Assembly: GCA_037447655.1 (NCBI GenBank)
Contig: JBBHKE010001973.1
Coordinates: forward strand, 459,454 to 523,453
Direction of reading: 5' to 3'
DNA length: 64,000 bases
Source: Zygnema cylindricum
Taxonomy: Eukaryota > Streptophyta > Zygnematophyceae > Zygnematales > Zygnemataceae
Shown: positions 10,178 to 21,899 of the stretch, one piece after another
How positions within the stretch are numbered: position 1 is the first letter of the stretch
Layout of the letters: each line of letters begins with the position of its first letter
Position numbers and translations under genes: made by a program
The notes under the pieces: generated by a model
What the model was told of the DNA's origin: nothing
Databases searched by the model: none
The model's input: only the letters and a program-made list of their open reading frames with translations

Positions 10178-11461
10178 TCATGCTCGAGGTAAAGAAACTC
10201 CAAATTGGTTCTCAAATGCCTTATCTGTTCGATTGAAGATTGTCGATAAGGAATGACCACGACTCTCTATTTTGGCCTTTACAAGGGCATTATAACGTGG
10301 CTTCAACCGCTTTTCAAGGGAGTATGTAAGACCTGAATTTACCGCCACATCCTCTACGCTGCGCCCCATTTCCTTCACTAAAAACTCCAATTTTGGGCCA
10401 AGGGAATTCCAAGAGAGAGCAATAAGTGTTGGTTGGGCCTGCACCACTTTCAAACACCTCTCTTCTCCAAAAAACTGCTGAAGTTGTTTATATGTATGTT
10501 GGATTGTAGAAAGAGGAGCCATGAGAATGCGTGGATTCTTGACCAAAAGTTGGTTTGCAATGTCATTGCCAAACAGCTCCTGTAGCCCGATTTTCCCTTC
10601 TTGCAAGGCTTGGCTTTTCTTCCAGGCAAGGGGAGGAAATTTTGAAAGGACAATTCTACCAAATGGATCCGGGAAAATGGCTTTGACTCCTGCTATCCCT
10701 TCTCTTACGGTTTTATCACCAGATGAAAATATATTCGGGTACTTCTCCAACATGCAAGCAGTGATAGGCACACCTAGACTCGCCCACAGCTGCAATTTGG
10801 CTTCAAGAGTTGCTGGAGAATAGTTTAGAACCATTGGCCAGGTAGAAACCAATTTTCCTAAATTTTCCACTTTCAAAGTGTCTTGGAGATAGTTGAGTAC
10901 GGATTCCTGTCGCTCATCCGTACCAGAAAGGATCCGATGCCGCTTATTAGAACCTTTCTGCAAAGCATTGAGGAACTGCTGTGAGCTGATCCCGTACCGG
11001 CTGAACATGGCCGCCTTCTGAAGAATATGCTGTTTGTATTTTACAAAGGAGACAGAATGTTTCTTTACAAGCCGCTCTAGCTGCGGCTCGGAGCACCCCA
11101 GACTCAACAAAATCTTCCTGACATCTGCCACGTCAGATTCTGATACTGCAACGTCATCCTTAACCTTTGCCACATCATCTTGTAGAATTATCGCATCACG
11201 TCTTGGATTTGCGGCGTGCCCTTCCCCGCCCCCCGCCCCGGGCTGGTCTTCGGCCTCGCATCGGGCCTTGGGTGGGCGGCGAGGGCGACAGTGCAGGCGG
11301 GCGAACTGCTGCCAGGAGGAGTGGTGGGGGGGTGCGGCTGGCTTGGCTTGTGGCACGTGTGGAGGGAGAGCTGGCGGCCGGCTGGATGGAGAGAGCAAAG
11401 CGAGGAGAGAAGCGAGAGAGCGAGAGAACGGCCGGAGGGAGCGCGAGGACGCCCAGGCCAT
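10178..11461 (-). CDS. mTERF-like protein, copy B
   Basis: 427 codons from ATG 11459-11461 (MAWASSRSLRPF). The frame is open further upstream but without another ATG, and all paralogues start at this position. Residues 1-95 are the GC-rich presequence and linker (HHSSWQQFARLHC shared with C, D and E). The mTERF repeats run from about 110 (LLSLGCSEPQLERLVKK) to 405 (TYSLEKRLKPRYNALVK), at the usual length for plant mTERFs. Expected role: organellar nucleic-acid binding, affecting organelle gene expression. The TGA at 10178-10180 is followed 2 nt later by a GTGAGTGG donor (10170-10175), so the stop sits close enough to the exon junction to avoid nonsense-mediated decay. The copy appears intact. 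Confidence 0.87.
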   Translation of the reverse strand: MAWASSRSLRPFSRSLASLLALLSPSSRPPALPPHVPQAKPAAPPHHSSWQQFARLHCRPRRPPKARCEAEDQPGAGGGEGHAANPRRDAIILQDDVAKVKDDVAVSESDVADVRKILLSLGCSEPQLERLVKKHSVSFVKYKQHILQKAAMFSRYGISSQQFLNALQKGSNKRHRILSGTDERQESVLNYLQDTLKVENLGKLVSTWPMVLNYSPATLEAKLQLWASLGVPITACMLEKYPNIFSSGDKTVREGIAGVKAIFPDPFGRIVLSKFPPLAWKKSQALQEGKIGLQELFGNDIANQLLVKNPRILMAPLSTIQHTYKQLQQFFGEERCLKVVQAQPTLIALSWNSLGPKLEFLVKEMGRSVEDVAVNSGLTYSLEKRLKPRYNALVKAKIESRGHSLSTIFNRTDKAFENQFGVSLPRA

Positions 11462-11529
11462 CGGAGTTCCGAGGGGAGATGGAGAAGGGAGAGGAAGAGG
11501 GAGGAGGGAAGACAGAGGAGGTGTTTGAA

Positions 11530-11580
11530 AATTCAAAATGTGAGCATTTTTGACGGCCGTCTAGTTTAAACGACAAAGTC
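11530..11580 (-). promoter_or_regulatory. Conserved upstream block of mTERF-B
   Basis: Plus-strand reading: AAAATGTGAGCA, then GACGGCCGTCTAGTTTAAAC, then GACAAAGTC. It aligns with blocks upstream of copies C, D and E and lies about 70-120 bp from the ATG. Confidence 0.5.
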
Positions 11581-11928
11581 TTGGATTTGTTGAACAGGAA
11601 GTCACATGTTTCCGTACATCAGTTCAACCCAGGTTCAACTTGATTGGACTGAACCAAACGGATCCTAGAATACAAATTCTAGGATGCTTTGCCGGCATTG
11701 AGCCAAAACGAACTATGGTACGGTAAACTATCAAAACGTCAAATCATAGATTAAAGTTGAGGTTTAAATGTTTAATGCACCCGTAATATATGCACCAAAC
11801 TACACTAAAATAGATTTAGTGCGGAAAACCTAAAAGTCCTACTTTTTTATCTGCTCTTCAATGCGTATAGAATCGATGAGTACAATGCTGTACGGTAGTT
11901 CGGTTCGGTTCGGTTTGGTTAAGGAATA
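11581..11928. other. Intergenic 5' flank of mTERF-B
   Basis: No gene or repeat boundary is visible. A CGGTTCGGTTCGGTTTGGTT microrepeat at 11901-11920 directly precedes the 3' end of LINE-2. Confidence 0.5.
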
Positions 11929-12890
11929 CCGACTTTATTAAAAAGCGCGAATGGTAAACCATCTGAGTCCATGGGAACAAAAAAAAGAAAGTTTTTATTT
12001 CCAAAAACGCGATGGTAATACCATCGAAGTACAAAACATGATTGTCACTAGAAAGAATTAATCACCAACAAAGGTAGAAAACCAAAATCCTAAAGGACTA
12101 AAAACACAACAATAGTGCTTTAAAAGAAGAAAAGAAATGAAACAAATACAACAAAACTAAACTAGCCAGGTGGCGCGGGGGTAAATCTCGCAGTCCTCGG
12201 CCATCAGTCACCACCGTGCTCTGTCAGATAATGGCCGAAACTTGGGAACGTTGAAGGGCGACAGAGATGCGTTGGCGGTAGAAAGCCGACATGAGAGCTG
12301 GAGAAGGGCTATCGGGACCTCTAACTTCGAAAGATCGTCGAGCGCAGTCGCACAAAAAGTTGTCGAAAGACGAGTCTAAGGTCCAAAATATCTCCAAAGC
12401 AAATGGTGTGAAACTATCAGCTGAGTCTCAGTGCGCGTAGTCACGTTATTTGGAAGCCGCTGCATCCCGAGCCGCAACACCAGTATGTAATGCCGCACGT
12501 GAGGAAACATGGGATCTTGTAGGGTTTGTGAGGACTACGTCCCCCAATGTTCTCGCCGCGCCATGTAGAAAAAACTAGATCCACACGAGGACCCCATGTG
12601 CCCCTAGATTGAGAACGTGGTGGCAAAATGTGAGACACCTCGCGCTTGACCGTCCCAGCTTCAGAACCCACGGCAGCGATTGAATCCCGTACCATATCAT
12701 GTGTTGTTGATCGCTCCCCACCGTGTGAGCAACGTAGCAAATGTACCCCTTGTTCGTCTATAGGTTGACCACATATGCAACGGGGCTTGCCTAAAAGGGA
12801 AGGGTGCGGCAAGCCAAGCCGTAAGCGAAGCGAAGCCGAAAATTGAGGAGAAGATAAACGGAGCGAAGTACAAATTGGTGTAGCAATAAG
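11929..12890 (-). mobile_element. LINE-2, 3' portion
   Basis: Begins at the family 3' terminus (GACTTTATTAAAAAGCGCG on the plus strand) and carries the knuckle CICGQPIDEQGVHLLRC (12730-12790) and the endonuclease core, split by a frameshift: RVDLVF in one frame, then LHGAARTLGDVVLTNP in another. It is cut at 12890 by the Copia insertion and resumes at 18908. The last 5 bases (ATAAG) are the target duplication. Confidence 0.8.
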
Positions 12891-13774
12891 TGTTGAAAAG
12901 AGGTAATTAATAGTTCACTTCTATATTTTAGAATGTAAAAAGAGAGAAAGAGAGAACCAAAGGCACGCCATGGCTGCCGCGCCATTTAGAAGGAGGCAGA
13001 ATGAAATTGAAGGTATTTTACTATTTGAGCAAAGTACTGCCTCTGGCCGGATATGATCCAGGGTCTACAGACTACTATTACCTAAGCCTTATCCATTAAG
13101 GCACTAGCGAAACGATATACGTATTACGTTTCACGCATATTAATGTATTTATTAAACAGACTAATTTACAACAGACTAACGAAAACACGCATTAATCAAT
13201 TCATGCATGGAAGCGAATCGAAGCCGCATAAATACAAATGATCGGACGGCCACAATTGCAGCCGCCACCCGCAATAAACTTTCGGCGCCCTTTGGGGATA
13301 GCGTCACGCGACGCCACGTGGCAACATACTATTGGATACCGGAGAAGATTGGAGGAGGAACCATGGTTCCCGTTTTGACAGGCGTCACTTTGAAAGCCAT
13401 GTCGTACAATAAGTTCATCGCCTAGTGTACCTTCTTGTACTATATAGTGTTTCTATTGGACTAGGGTTTAGTAGTAGGCAGTCGTAAGTAGGCAGACCAG
13501 GACTTAGTGAGATTTAGGTACCTCTCTCTAAGAGAGCTTGTAACTATAAAGGTCATCTTTGACCAGCCATAACTTACTGCTCAAGGGAGCAAATTCAGTG
13601 ATTCTTTTTGCGTTTGACTCAAGGGAGTCTTGTCCTCACATGGGTGAGAGTGGTCAAAGTATTTGTGTGCCTGGGCGGCGCTTATTCAGCGGTAGAGTAG
13701 AAGGGGAAAATATTATCCTAGAGGCTTTACATAGGCTGCTCATTCTCTGGGTCAATGGAGACCACAGAATTGCA
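12891..13774 (+). repeat. Copia 5' LTR
   Basis: 884 bp, TG...CA ends. A TATA-like CTATATAG lies at 13440. The first 150 bp and last 110 bp nearly match the 3' LTR, but the middle differs by many small indels. No clean tRNA primer-binding site is seen just after 13774. Confidence 0.88.
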
Positions 13775-13798
13775 TGTTATAGGCCCACCCTCTAGGGT

Positions 13799-14757
13799 GC
13801 CCATATTTGATGAACCGGACTTTATTTATTGGGAAATGATGATGGAGGGAGAACTATTTGAGAAACAACTATGGGGCATAGTGTCCAGACAAGTTTGATG
13901 TCCACCTCTACCTGGGTTTGGAGGAACGCATTTTTTTGGCACCTCCGCCTCTACAGTAGGTAGAACAGTTGCCACCATCACTGAGGATGAAGACGAGAAA
14001 GGAGAGGAGATTGTCATGGAAGGAGAAAAGGGAGGAGTTCCAACTCAAGTGACACCATTGCCGAAGGCGATACCGGCAGCAACACCACCAGCAACGGCAA
14101 CAAGGGTTAGACCGAAAGATCAGAGTATGAAAAGTGGAACTACAAAGACAAGGTTGCTAAGCTCTTAATTCTTAAAAGTGTAGCAAAAGGCATTGCCATT
14201 TCCCTTATGCATGTCAAATCTTCATCTCAGATTTGGATATCACTAGTTAACAAATATAAGAGTGGATCATTGCAGTAGCAAATGTTGGCAAAAAACAAGA
14301 TTGCAGCTTATACTTATAAGGGAGGAAGCATCAATAATTATTGCAATGATTTAGGAGCATTATTTGGAGAGCTAGAGAGTGCAGGTAACTCATGGTCTGA
14401 GAGACAAAGAGTGAACACATTAATGATGAAACTACCTGAAGAGTATGAGAATAACATTAATCGATTGTAGGACATAAGAGATAGCAATTCGAATTGGGAT
14501 GACACAGTGGGAATGATTTTAGTGAAAGAAAGCACCATAGAGCTTAGGAGAGGGAGTCCAAGTGTTCAAGCATTGTCTACAAGAGCTGATTGGCGTAAGC
14601 GTGATGAGAAGAGAGAGAAAGATCCCTATCAAAACTTTGGAGGAAGAGGACAAGGAGGTGGCAAATTTGATGAAAAGGGGAGAGGAACTTCTCGAAAAAG
14701 ATTATGTCACTTCTGAAAGAAACCGGGACACTATATGGCAGATTGTGGCAAACTTGC
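13799..14757 (+). pseudogene. Copia gag
   Basis: Starts near PIFDEPDFIYWEMMMEGELF (13799), the usual copia gag opening, with stops at 13898, 14276 and 14468. The capsid-like region includes LPEEYENNINRL. The CCHC knuckle at 14704-14748 reads C-H-F-stop-KKPGHYMADC: the second cysteine codon is now TGA. Confidence 0.75.
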
Positions 14758-15310
14758 AGATCTTCGACTAAAAGATGGGCAAGGGACCTCAAGAAATGGA
14801 GGAAACAAAAAGGCTTTCCTAACTCAAGTTCATGATGAGCAAGAGAACGAAGAAACCGAACAGGAAGAGGAGCTTGAGGAGCTTCTTCTTAATCCGAAAA
14901 ACACTAAAAAGCATGTTGACATTCCACGGAGACAAAAGTATGCTTTCAGAGGTAAGAGGGATCCACCTGAAGATGGGTGGATCATAGACTCAGGGGCCTC
15001 AATGCATATGTGCAAAGATAAAAGGTGGTTCACTAAACTGAGAAAGATCCCAACAGTTGAGATAGAGTATGAAGATGGTAGAGTAGAAACCACAAGTCTT
15101 GTTGGAACTGTTGACTTGAAGGTTCTAGTTGATAGAAAGGCCTCAATTGTAACACTCTGAGACGTTCTTTACATTCCACAGCTTAGTAAGAACTTGGTCT
15201 CAACAGCTGTCTTAGATGAAAAGGAGTTTGAAACAGGAAATAGGAAATGAATCTTCACAACAAGCTTTGATAATGAGGTTTATTTCATAGCTGAGAAGGG
15301 CAGTCAGGGA
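14758..15310 (+). pseudogene. Copia protease region
   Basis: Aspartic protease motif WIIDSGASMHMC at 14980-15015, followed by ERVxT-like decay and a TGA at 15158. The next segment (DVLYIPQLSKNLVS) continues in frame after the stop, so the protein is conserved apart from point nonsense. Confidence 0.75.
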
Positions 15311-16130
15311 ATGTTCAGAATTGTTCTTTGCAATGAAAAGAGTGTTCTCTACTCGTGTGCAAGTGAGATGATGCTTTGGCACAAAAGGCTGGGGCATGTG
15401 CATCTAGATAGATTAAAGAAAATGAAGAAAAAGGGCATATTGGAGGGTATTACTTTTGAGGATGATGAGAGCTTTGATGATTGTAGTGGATGTGCCCAAG
15501 GGAAGATCCATAGACTTCCATTTCCAAAGGAAACCACATTTAGGAGAGAGAAAGTATTGGATCCAATTCACACCGATGTTTGGGGACTTGCTAGATATGC
15601 TTCACATGGGGGGAAGAGGTGGATGTTAACTATCACAGATGATTGGTCTCGATACACGAAGGTATACTTTCTCAGACATAAGTCAGAGGTATTGAGATGT
15701 GTCAAAGAGTATAAAGTATGGAGTGAAAAATTACACGAAACCTCAATAAAAGAGATAAGAAGTGATAATGGGAAAGAATACACCTCAAGGGAATTTGAAT
15801 AATATCTTAAAGAAGAAGGAATTCATCATGAGAAAACTGTTCCCTATAATCCGGCACAAAATGGAGTAGCAGAAAGAGTGAATAGAACTTTAGGAGATAT
15901 GTCCAGAAGTATGTTAACTGATAAGAGGATAGGGTTGCAGTTTTGGGCGGAGTGTATGAACTATGCTAATTTCATCAAAAATAGAGTCCTAACTTCAGCA
16001 AATAAGGAGGAAACTCCGTATTAGAGGTGGACAAGAAGAAAGCCTGATTTGTCTAGTTTGAGAGTGTTCGGAAGTCAAGTCTACAGTTTGGATTCCGATA
16101 AGACTAAATGGAAGTAAGAGGGGAGAGGGA
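15311..16130 (+). pseudogene. Copia integrase
   Basis: HHCC zinc domain (WHKRLGHVHLDRL ... CSGCAQGK), then the DDE catalytic core: DVWG at 15577 with first Asp, SDNGKEY (second Asp) at 15761, and the Glu of GVAERVNRT at 15871. Stops occur at 15800, 16021 and 16116. It would insert element cDNA into the host genome if intact. Confidence 0.8.
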
Positions 16131-16619
16131 AGCCAAGATATCTTGTAGGATATGATGAGAGCACAAAAGGATACCGATTTATGACTTGAAAAAGAGAGAT
16201 ATAATTTTGGTAAAACACATAGTGGTGATGAATGAAGAGAAGTCCATTCATCCATTCAAATATAATAAGGAAGTCAAAATCAGATTTGAAACGGATCAGT
16301 TTTCTGACTTTGACTTTGAAAATGAAGAGATGGAAGAGGGAGAAAAATAAAAATTTGCAGATCTACTAATGGAGAAGGAGGAAAGGACAACATCCGAGGC
16401 AACGCCACAATACGAAGTGGAAACCGATGAGGAACTTGATGAGACACCGGAATTGGAAGATATGGGAGCTGAAAATCTCCCTAAACGAAACCTAAGGATG
16501 CCTTCTATACCGGCGTCCGATTTTGAAGGGGGAAGAAGAAGTAGTAAAAGACTTCAAGAAAGCCAAGTAAATAACCAACTCACAAAGATGTCTCACCCAG
16601 ATGAACCTCAGACATACTA

Positions 16620-17300
16620 AGAGGCCATAAACACTCCAGAAAGTAGCCGGTGGATCACAGCTATAAATGAAGAAATGGCCTCTATCATGGAAGCCAATAC
16701 ATGGGAGTTGGTAGATTGTCCACCGAACCGAAAACCGATCGGATGTAAGTGGGTTTTTAAACTTAAATTAAACCCGGATAATACCATTGAGAGGTACAAA
16801 GCTAGGTTAGTTGCAAAAGGATATACTCAGAAAGAGGGGATAGACTACGAAGAAACCTTTGCACCTGTGGTCAGATTTCCTTCTGTTAGAATCCTTTTAA
16901 GTATAGCCGCAGCGGAGGATATGGAAATACACCAGATGGATATTAAAACGACCTTTTTGCACGGAGAGTTGGAAGAAGAAATTTACATGAGACAACCGCC
17001 AGGATTCGTGGAAAGTGGGGAAGAAAACAAAGTTTGCAAACTGATAAAATCACTCTATGGGCTTAAGCAAGCCCCGCGACAGTGGAATAAAAAGCTCGAC
17101 GAATTTTTGTCGGTTTGGGGTATATCAGAATTAGTTCAGATCACTCCATATATTTATTTGAGGATGAGGATTGAGTGATATTTATTGCTATTTATGTGGA
17201 TGATTTGTTGGTCTTAAGCAAGTAATAAGATAAAATTAACAAACTAAAATGTGATCTTAGAAGCTGCTTTGACATTAAAGATCTCGGCGAAGCAAAGTAC
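16620..17300 (+). pseudogene. Copia reverse transcriptase
   Basis: Clear motifs: CKWVFKLKLNPDNTIERYKA, ARLVAKGYTQKEGIDYEETF, HQMDIKTTFLHGELEEEIYM, SLYGLKQAPRQW. The catalytic YVDDLLVLSK sits at 17190-17220 in a different frame after an indel near 17100-17180, followed by a stop. Confidence 0.85.
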
Positions 17301-17303
17301 ATT

Positions 17304-18170
17304 TTGGGAATTCAAATGGAGAGAGATAGTGGGAATAGGATTATAAGACTCACTCAGGAAGAAGCAATTGGTAATATTCTAGAAATATTTCAAATGGAGA
17401 AAGCAAACGGATGTACTACTCCCATGGATTTGAAGAAAGTGTGTGAGTGGAGTGAAGAGGGAGAAATATTGATCATTAATGATAAGATAGATGAGATAGA
17501 TAGAAGATTTATGGAAAATAACCCTTATCGGCAGATTGTAGGCAGTATAATATATTTTATGAATTGTACCAGGCCAGATAAAGCTGCAGCCGTAGGAGTC
17601 CTCAGCAAGAGTCTAAATGCACCAAGGAAGAGAGACTGGGAGGCTGCCAAAAGGGTGATGAGGTATCAAGTGGGGACAAGGGAACTGTGGTTGCATTTGG
17701 GAGGGGAGCACAGTGACATCACAACCTGGAGTGATGCCAGTTATGGCGATGTGCCTTCAAGGCGGTGTACGACTGGATATGTGTTGCAAATTGGATATGG
17801 TGCATGCTGTTGGAGTAGCAAGCAACAGAAAGTAGTTGCTCAGTCCACTATGGAGGCTGAATACATGGCTTCCTGTGCTGCCACCAAACAATTAATGTGG
17901 GTGAAATCTCTTTTTGAAGAACTTCGGATCATGAAGACAAGAACTCAGAATGGTTTTTGTGATAATAATGCTGCTATCTCTATAGCAGCTAATCCGAAAC
18001 ATCACTTCAAAGCTAAGCATATGGATATTAGACTAAGCTTTGTCAAAGAGAAGGTTGAAAATAAAATCATTAAACTGGTTCATAAAACTGATAAAGAAAT
18101 GGTTGCAGACATGATGACAAAACCAGTACCTTCCCCTAAGTTTATTTATTGCAAGAAAAATGTGGATTAA
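17304..18170 (+). pseudogene. Copia RT thumb and RNase H
   Basis: 288 codons without interruption: LTQEEAIGNIL, then the RNase H motifs WSDASYGD (first Asp), STMEAEYMA (Glu) and NNAAISIAANP, and the usual tail HMDIRLSFVKEKVE and DMMTKPVP. This is the best-preserved part of the element. It ends 30 bp before the 3' LTR. Confidence 0.85.
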
Positions 18171-18200
18171 AATTGAAAAGTGACTAAGAATTAAGGGGAG

Positions 18201-18907
18201 TGTTGAAAAGAGGTAATTAATAGTTCACTTCTATATTTTAGAATGTAAAGATATAGAAAGAGAGAACCAAAGGCACGCCATGGCTGCCGCGTCATTTAGA
18301 AGGAGGCAGAATGAAATTGAAGGTATTTTACTATTTGTAGCAAAATACCGCCGCATTTCAAACGGGGTCTACGACTACATTTAGACCGCGACTATCCATT
18401 GCTGCACCGCGATATAATGACTGCCACGAGATATGCACTTATTAATGTAACGATAATAATGTAATCGGGTTTATAAATGCTGTGTTCATCTTACGCCCAC
18501 CGCCCCCAACTTCGCGTCTGGGGATAAGCGCCAAGCGGGCACCACATACTATCGATCTGAGAAGATGGGAGGAGGAACCATGGCCTCCGCTTACGCCATG
18601 AAGCCATGCGTACAATAAGTACATACCTAGTGTACCGCGCTATATAGTGTTTCTATTGGACTAGGGTTTAGTAGTGGCAGTTGTAAGTAGGAGACCAAGC
18701 AAGTGAAATTTATCTCCCAAAGGCTGTAACGCAAGGTCATCTGATAACTGCTTACTTCAAGGGAGCAAATTCATGATTTGTTATGGGGTTAAAGGGGTTG
18801 AAGTGTGCTGGCGCTTGTTCTGCGGGAAAGTAGAAGGGGCAAATATTATCCTAGAGACTATACATAGGCTACTCATTCTCTGGGCCAATGGAGACCACAG
18901 AATTGCA
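18201..18907 (+). repeat. Copia 3' LTR
   Basis: 707 bp, 177 bp shorter than the 5' LTR because of numerous short deletions. It is preceded by a polypurine tract (AATTAAGGGGAG, 18189-18200). Confidence 0.88.
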
Positions 18908-18978
18908 ATAAGCCAAGCTCTGGCCCCTGGCCCGGAACACGATCGAAGTCGACTCCGCGCTTCAGCCGTAGGGAGCGC

Positions 18979-20451
18979 CTAAAGTAGATCATGGAATTTG
19001 GCGGCAGCTACCTTATTGGCGATGTGTTGTTGCACGCGTGAGTAAATTCCGGTGATAAGGGAAGAGAACGCTGGAACTTCAGCTTGAGCCTGAACGGGTA
19101 AAAGCGTTGGAGAGGACAATAACGCTTGTTGAAATGAGAGCAAACCCTCGTCGACGTGCGAGACTGCATGAGCTGAAATAGGATTATCGTCCACTAAACC
19201 CATTGAAGTAATAATAGATGCCACGAAAGCCCAACTCCCTAGGTAGGCAGCTGGTGTCACGGTGGTCGTAAGACGCAAGCCGAGACCCCCAAAAGAGACT
19301 GGTAAAGCAGCTTGTCTTAGAGCGAGGAGGCCTTCCGACCGATGAAAGATTATATGGCTGACCAGTTGATGTAATATTTCAAAGAGTCGATCATCAAATT
19401 TGGAAAGGGAAGAAAGGAAAGAAGAGCTCGGTGGTAGAGTGCGGGCCAAGTACAAAGGGCGTTGGGCAAAACAACGAGTTAAGATAGCAAAGGCGACTTG
19501 TGAATCCGAAAGTTTGGGAAGGTCCTCACAATGAGAAAAGTCATCTAACAAGGCATTTTTAACAAACTGGTTAACAAAATTAGGGGCTGGAATAGGGGAA
19601 CCTAAAGCCCTTATACCCTCTTGAGGAGTTGAAATACGAAATCCTGAAGGGAGAGCGAAATCTGGTGGTAGACCAACTAGGCTCCATGCGACACATTTGG
19701 TGACTTTGACGGAAAGGTTAATCTTAGAAAGTTGCTCTACAAAATGGTGAAAGGCATGAACAACCTGGTCCGGCGGGCCGATGATGTGAGTGTCGTTAGC
19801 AATTGAAGGGAACAAACAACTTGGAAAGGCCGTAGCCGATGCTCTTAAAGCTTGCGGGTGAGCGAGAGCAAACAAAAGGGCTCATAGGGGGTCGCCTTGA
19901 CGAGAACCAGTTATTGATTCTAAAGTTATCACGTCCCCTAATGAGCCCCCAATGGGATAAAGTAAAGGGCTAGGTTTGGAGTAAAACGCACGGACAAAAA
20001 GAAAAATTTGGTTAATAGGAAACGGCGCTTGTTGGAGCTCACAGAAAATGGCGTTGCAATCAACCGTGTTAAAGGCGTTGGCAATGTCGACTTGGAGAAC
20101 CACCCAATCCGGATGCAAGTCAAGAATCCCCCGTAAACCGTGGACTACAGCCTCACAACCCCCCCGTGTTGCGACACCAAATTGATGTGGAGAAAAATGA
20201 TATTGGAAAGCACCTTGAAGTTGTAAACACATTGATCTTGCCACGAGACGATATAAGATTTCCCCAACAGTAATCGGTCGAACACCACCAGCAGGCTTTG
20301 AGACAGCGGCAAGACGTGTCGTTGCTAGAAGTGGGACTATAGTTGGTGGCATAAGACCTCGAGCCAATTGAGAAGCCACCTTGAACAACAAATAGAAACT
20401 TTGAGATGGATTTTCTGGAGGGAATAGATCACGGAAAAGCTCATAAACCAT
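18979..20451 (-). pseudogene. LINE-2 reverse transcriptase
   Basis: Two open stretches (19882-20451 and 18979-19875) lie in the same frame and are separated by one TGA at 19882-19884, within the GDPLxxxLFALAH motif. Motifs: KPAGGVRPITVGEILYRL, ATRGGCEAVVHGLRG, NAFNTVD, GSRQGDPL. The catalytic box is IANDTHIIG: the first Asp of the usual ADD is Asn, a second inactivating change. Length and order match LINE-3. Confidence 0.8.
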
Positions 20452-20531
20452 CCCCGAGGGTCCCCCAGTTGAGAGATGAGGGGACCGAACTAGAGCTCTA
20501 GCAAAGGCGTCTTGGTCGAGGTCGAAGGGTT

Positions 20532-20939
20532 CTAGAGGTTCATATGAATCAACAAATGATAAAACGTCATCCGGTGTCGCGGGGTGAAGGTCTCGCAGGG
20601 CTTCAATGTCGATGATGTTGTTGGAGAGGGTGTGAAAGGTCGAAGTGCACGGGCAGCACGAGAAAGCTCACCACATCGACCAAGGTGAACTGCTCGCCGC
20701 ATGCGGGCCGTAAATGCTTGAAGTGGGGCTTGGCGACGAGGAGGCGTCACGGAAAGGCCAATCACATGATCCGTGTGGTCTTGTTGAAGAGATTTCCAAT
20801 CCCCCCGCAGAAAACGTTGGCAGCGAGATCGTGTCTCTCGTGCCTCACTAGCACCCCTACGGGGAGGTAAAACCAAAACCCAAAGGGGAAACAAAAGGAG
20901 AAGATGCCATGCAGCAAGATTATTGATATCATCAGCCAA
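20532..20939 (-). pseudogene. LINE-2 linker region
   Basis: Colinear with the part of LINE-1 and LINE-3 between finger and RT: AAWHLLLLFPLWVLVLPPRR matches WHLLFMFTLWVIVLP of LINE-3, and RRAVHLGRCGELSRAARAL matches YRRAVHFGRVGELSQ. Frameshifts on both sides. Confidence 0.65.
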
Positions 20940-21185
20940 AAGCCCAAGCAGGAACCGAAATGCAGCTTAAACGATTTCTAGAAAATAAGGAGGAATTCGC
21001 GAATAGAGTGGAGGTTTGGGGTAACCCAAATGGTAGCATCTTAGAACGTTAATATTGCGGACAAAATCCCAATCGTGGTGAGAGTGGTGGCGTTGGAGGG
21101 TGGGAGCATTGGTGCTGTCTTGGGCATTAGAAGGGGCAGAAACAATCCTCGGACACGCTTTTACATGGCGCGCTAAACCAACACC

Positions 21186-21857
21186 TTAAGCGTAAGGCTT
21201 CCCACAACCCGGACAAGGGACCCGAGATGTAGGGGTACTAAAGGAAGGGTGGACATGCGAAGGAGAGTGACGAGAAGTGTGGGTCGAATGTGGGGCCGTA
21301 GAAACAAGGACTTGAGAGGGAGGTATGATGTTTGTGTCAAGGGGGTGGGACGGCGGAATTGTTACATGGGGGGAACCTAAGGGTGGGTTGGTTGGAGGAG
21401 GGGTTGGATTAATCTCCAATGTGTCCGAGGGAAGAGAAGGGTTGGAAAGGAGGGAGGGGAGGGGAAGGATATGAGTAAGGTTGAGGAATCGGGGGGAGAG
21501 GGAGGGAGAGAGGGAGGGAGGAAGGTGACGAAAAATTGGGGAAAAATTGGGATAGAAAGGAAGGGGATGAGCAAGTTGGGAAGAATGGGAGGGAGGGAGG
21601 GAGAGAGAGAGAGGCAGGAGAGTTTGGAGAAAAAATGGTAAATCAACAGGAGAAAATGGGAGATAAAGGGAAGGGAGAATGGGGGGGGGGGAGGAAGAGG
21701 GGAGATATATGCGAAATGATTGGGAATTAATGGAGGAAATTTTGGAAAACATGAGAGGCAATGGGGTAAATATAGGAAAAGAGGGGGAGAGGGGGAAGAG
21801 AGGGGGGCGAGAGAGGGAGATGGAAAGAGGGGGAGAGGGATAGAAGTGAGGGGGCAA
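21186..21857 (-). pseudogene. LINE-2 N-terminal Ser/Pro-rich region and finger
   Basis: 223 codons of low-complexity Pro/Ser/Leu/His sequence ending in VPCPGCGKPYA, the first half of a zinc finger equivalent to CTGCHNHF of LINE-1; the HxxxC half lies beyond a stop in CKACPRIV-like sequence near 21150. Low complexity makes the start unreliable. Confidence 0.45.
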
Positions 21858-21899
21858 GAAAGATAGAGGTAATGCAGTTGGTCTACTCCTTCCCTCTCG

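Larger units (their letters stand above)
6900..11600. repeat. Segmental duplication unit containing mTERF-B (partner 29600-33760)
   Basis: Homology to the mTERF-C unit runs across intergenic DNA and gene. Shared landmarks include the TCTTCCCACACAAAAA stretch (7145 and 29853), ATGATAACAAAAGGAACACT (8550 and 30847), the small exon at 8312 and 30695, and the downstream exon. Divergence is substantial with many indels, so it is not recent. The MITE at 7320 is private to this unit. Confidence 0.65.
12891..18907 (+). mobile_element. Ty1/Copia LTR retrotransposon, defective
   Basis: A complete 6.0-kb element bounded by LTRs starting TGTTGAAAAG and ending ATTGCA, with the 5-bp target duplication ATAAG (12886-12890 and 18908-18912). 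Gene order gag, protease, integrase, RT, RNase H is diagnostic of Copia. Premature stops and small indels throughout make it non-autonomous. It lies inside LINE-2, so it inserted later. Confidence 0.93.
18908..21870 (-). mobile_element. LINE-2, 5' portion
   Basis: Continuation of LINE-2 beyond the Copia insertion, starting with the second ATAAG copy. It holds the RT, a linker and an N-terminal zinc finger. The sequence is clearly diverged from LINE-1 and LINE-3, so it is a separate subfamily. The 5' end is uncertain and lies near the CT-rich tract at 21870-22045. Confidence 0.78.
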
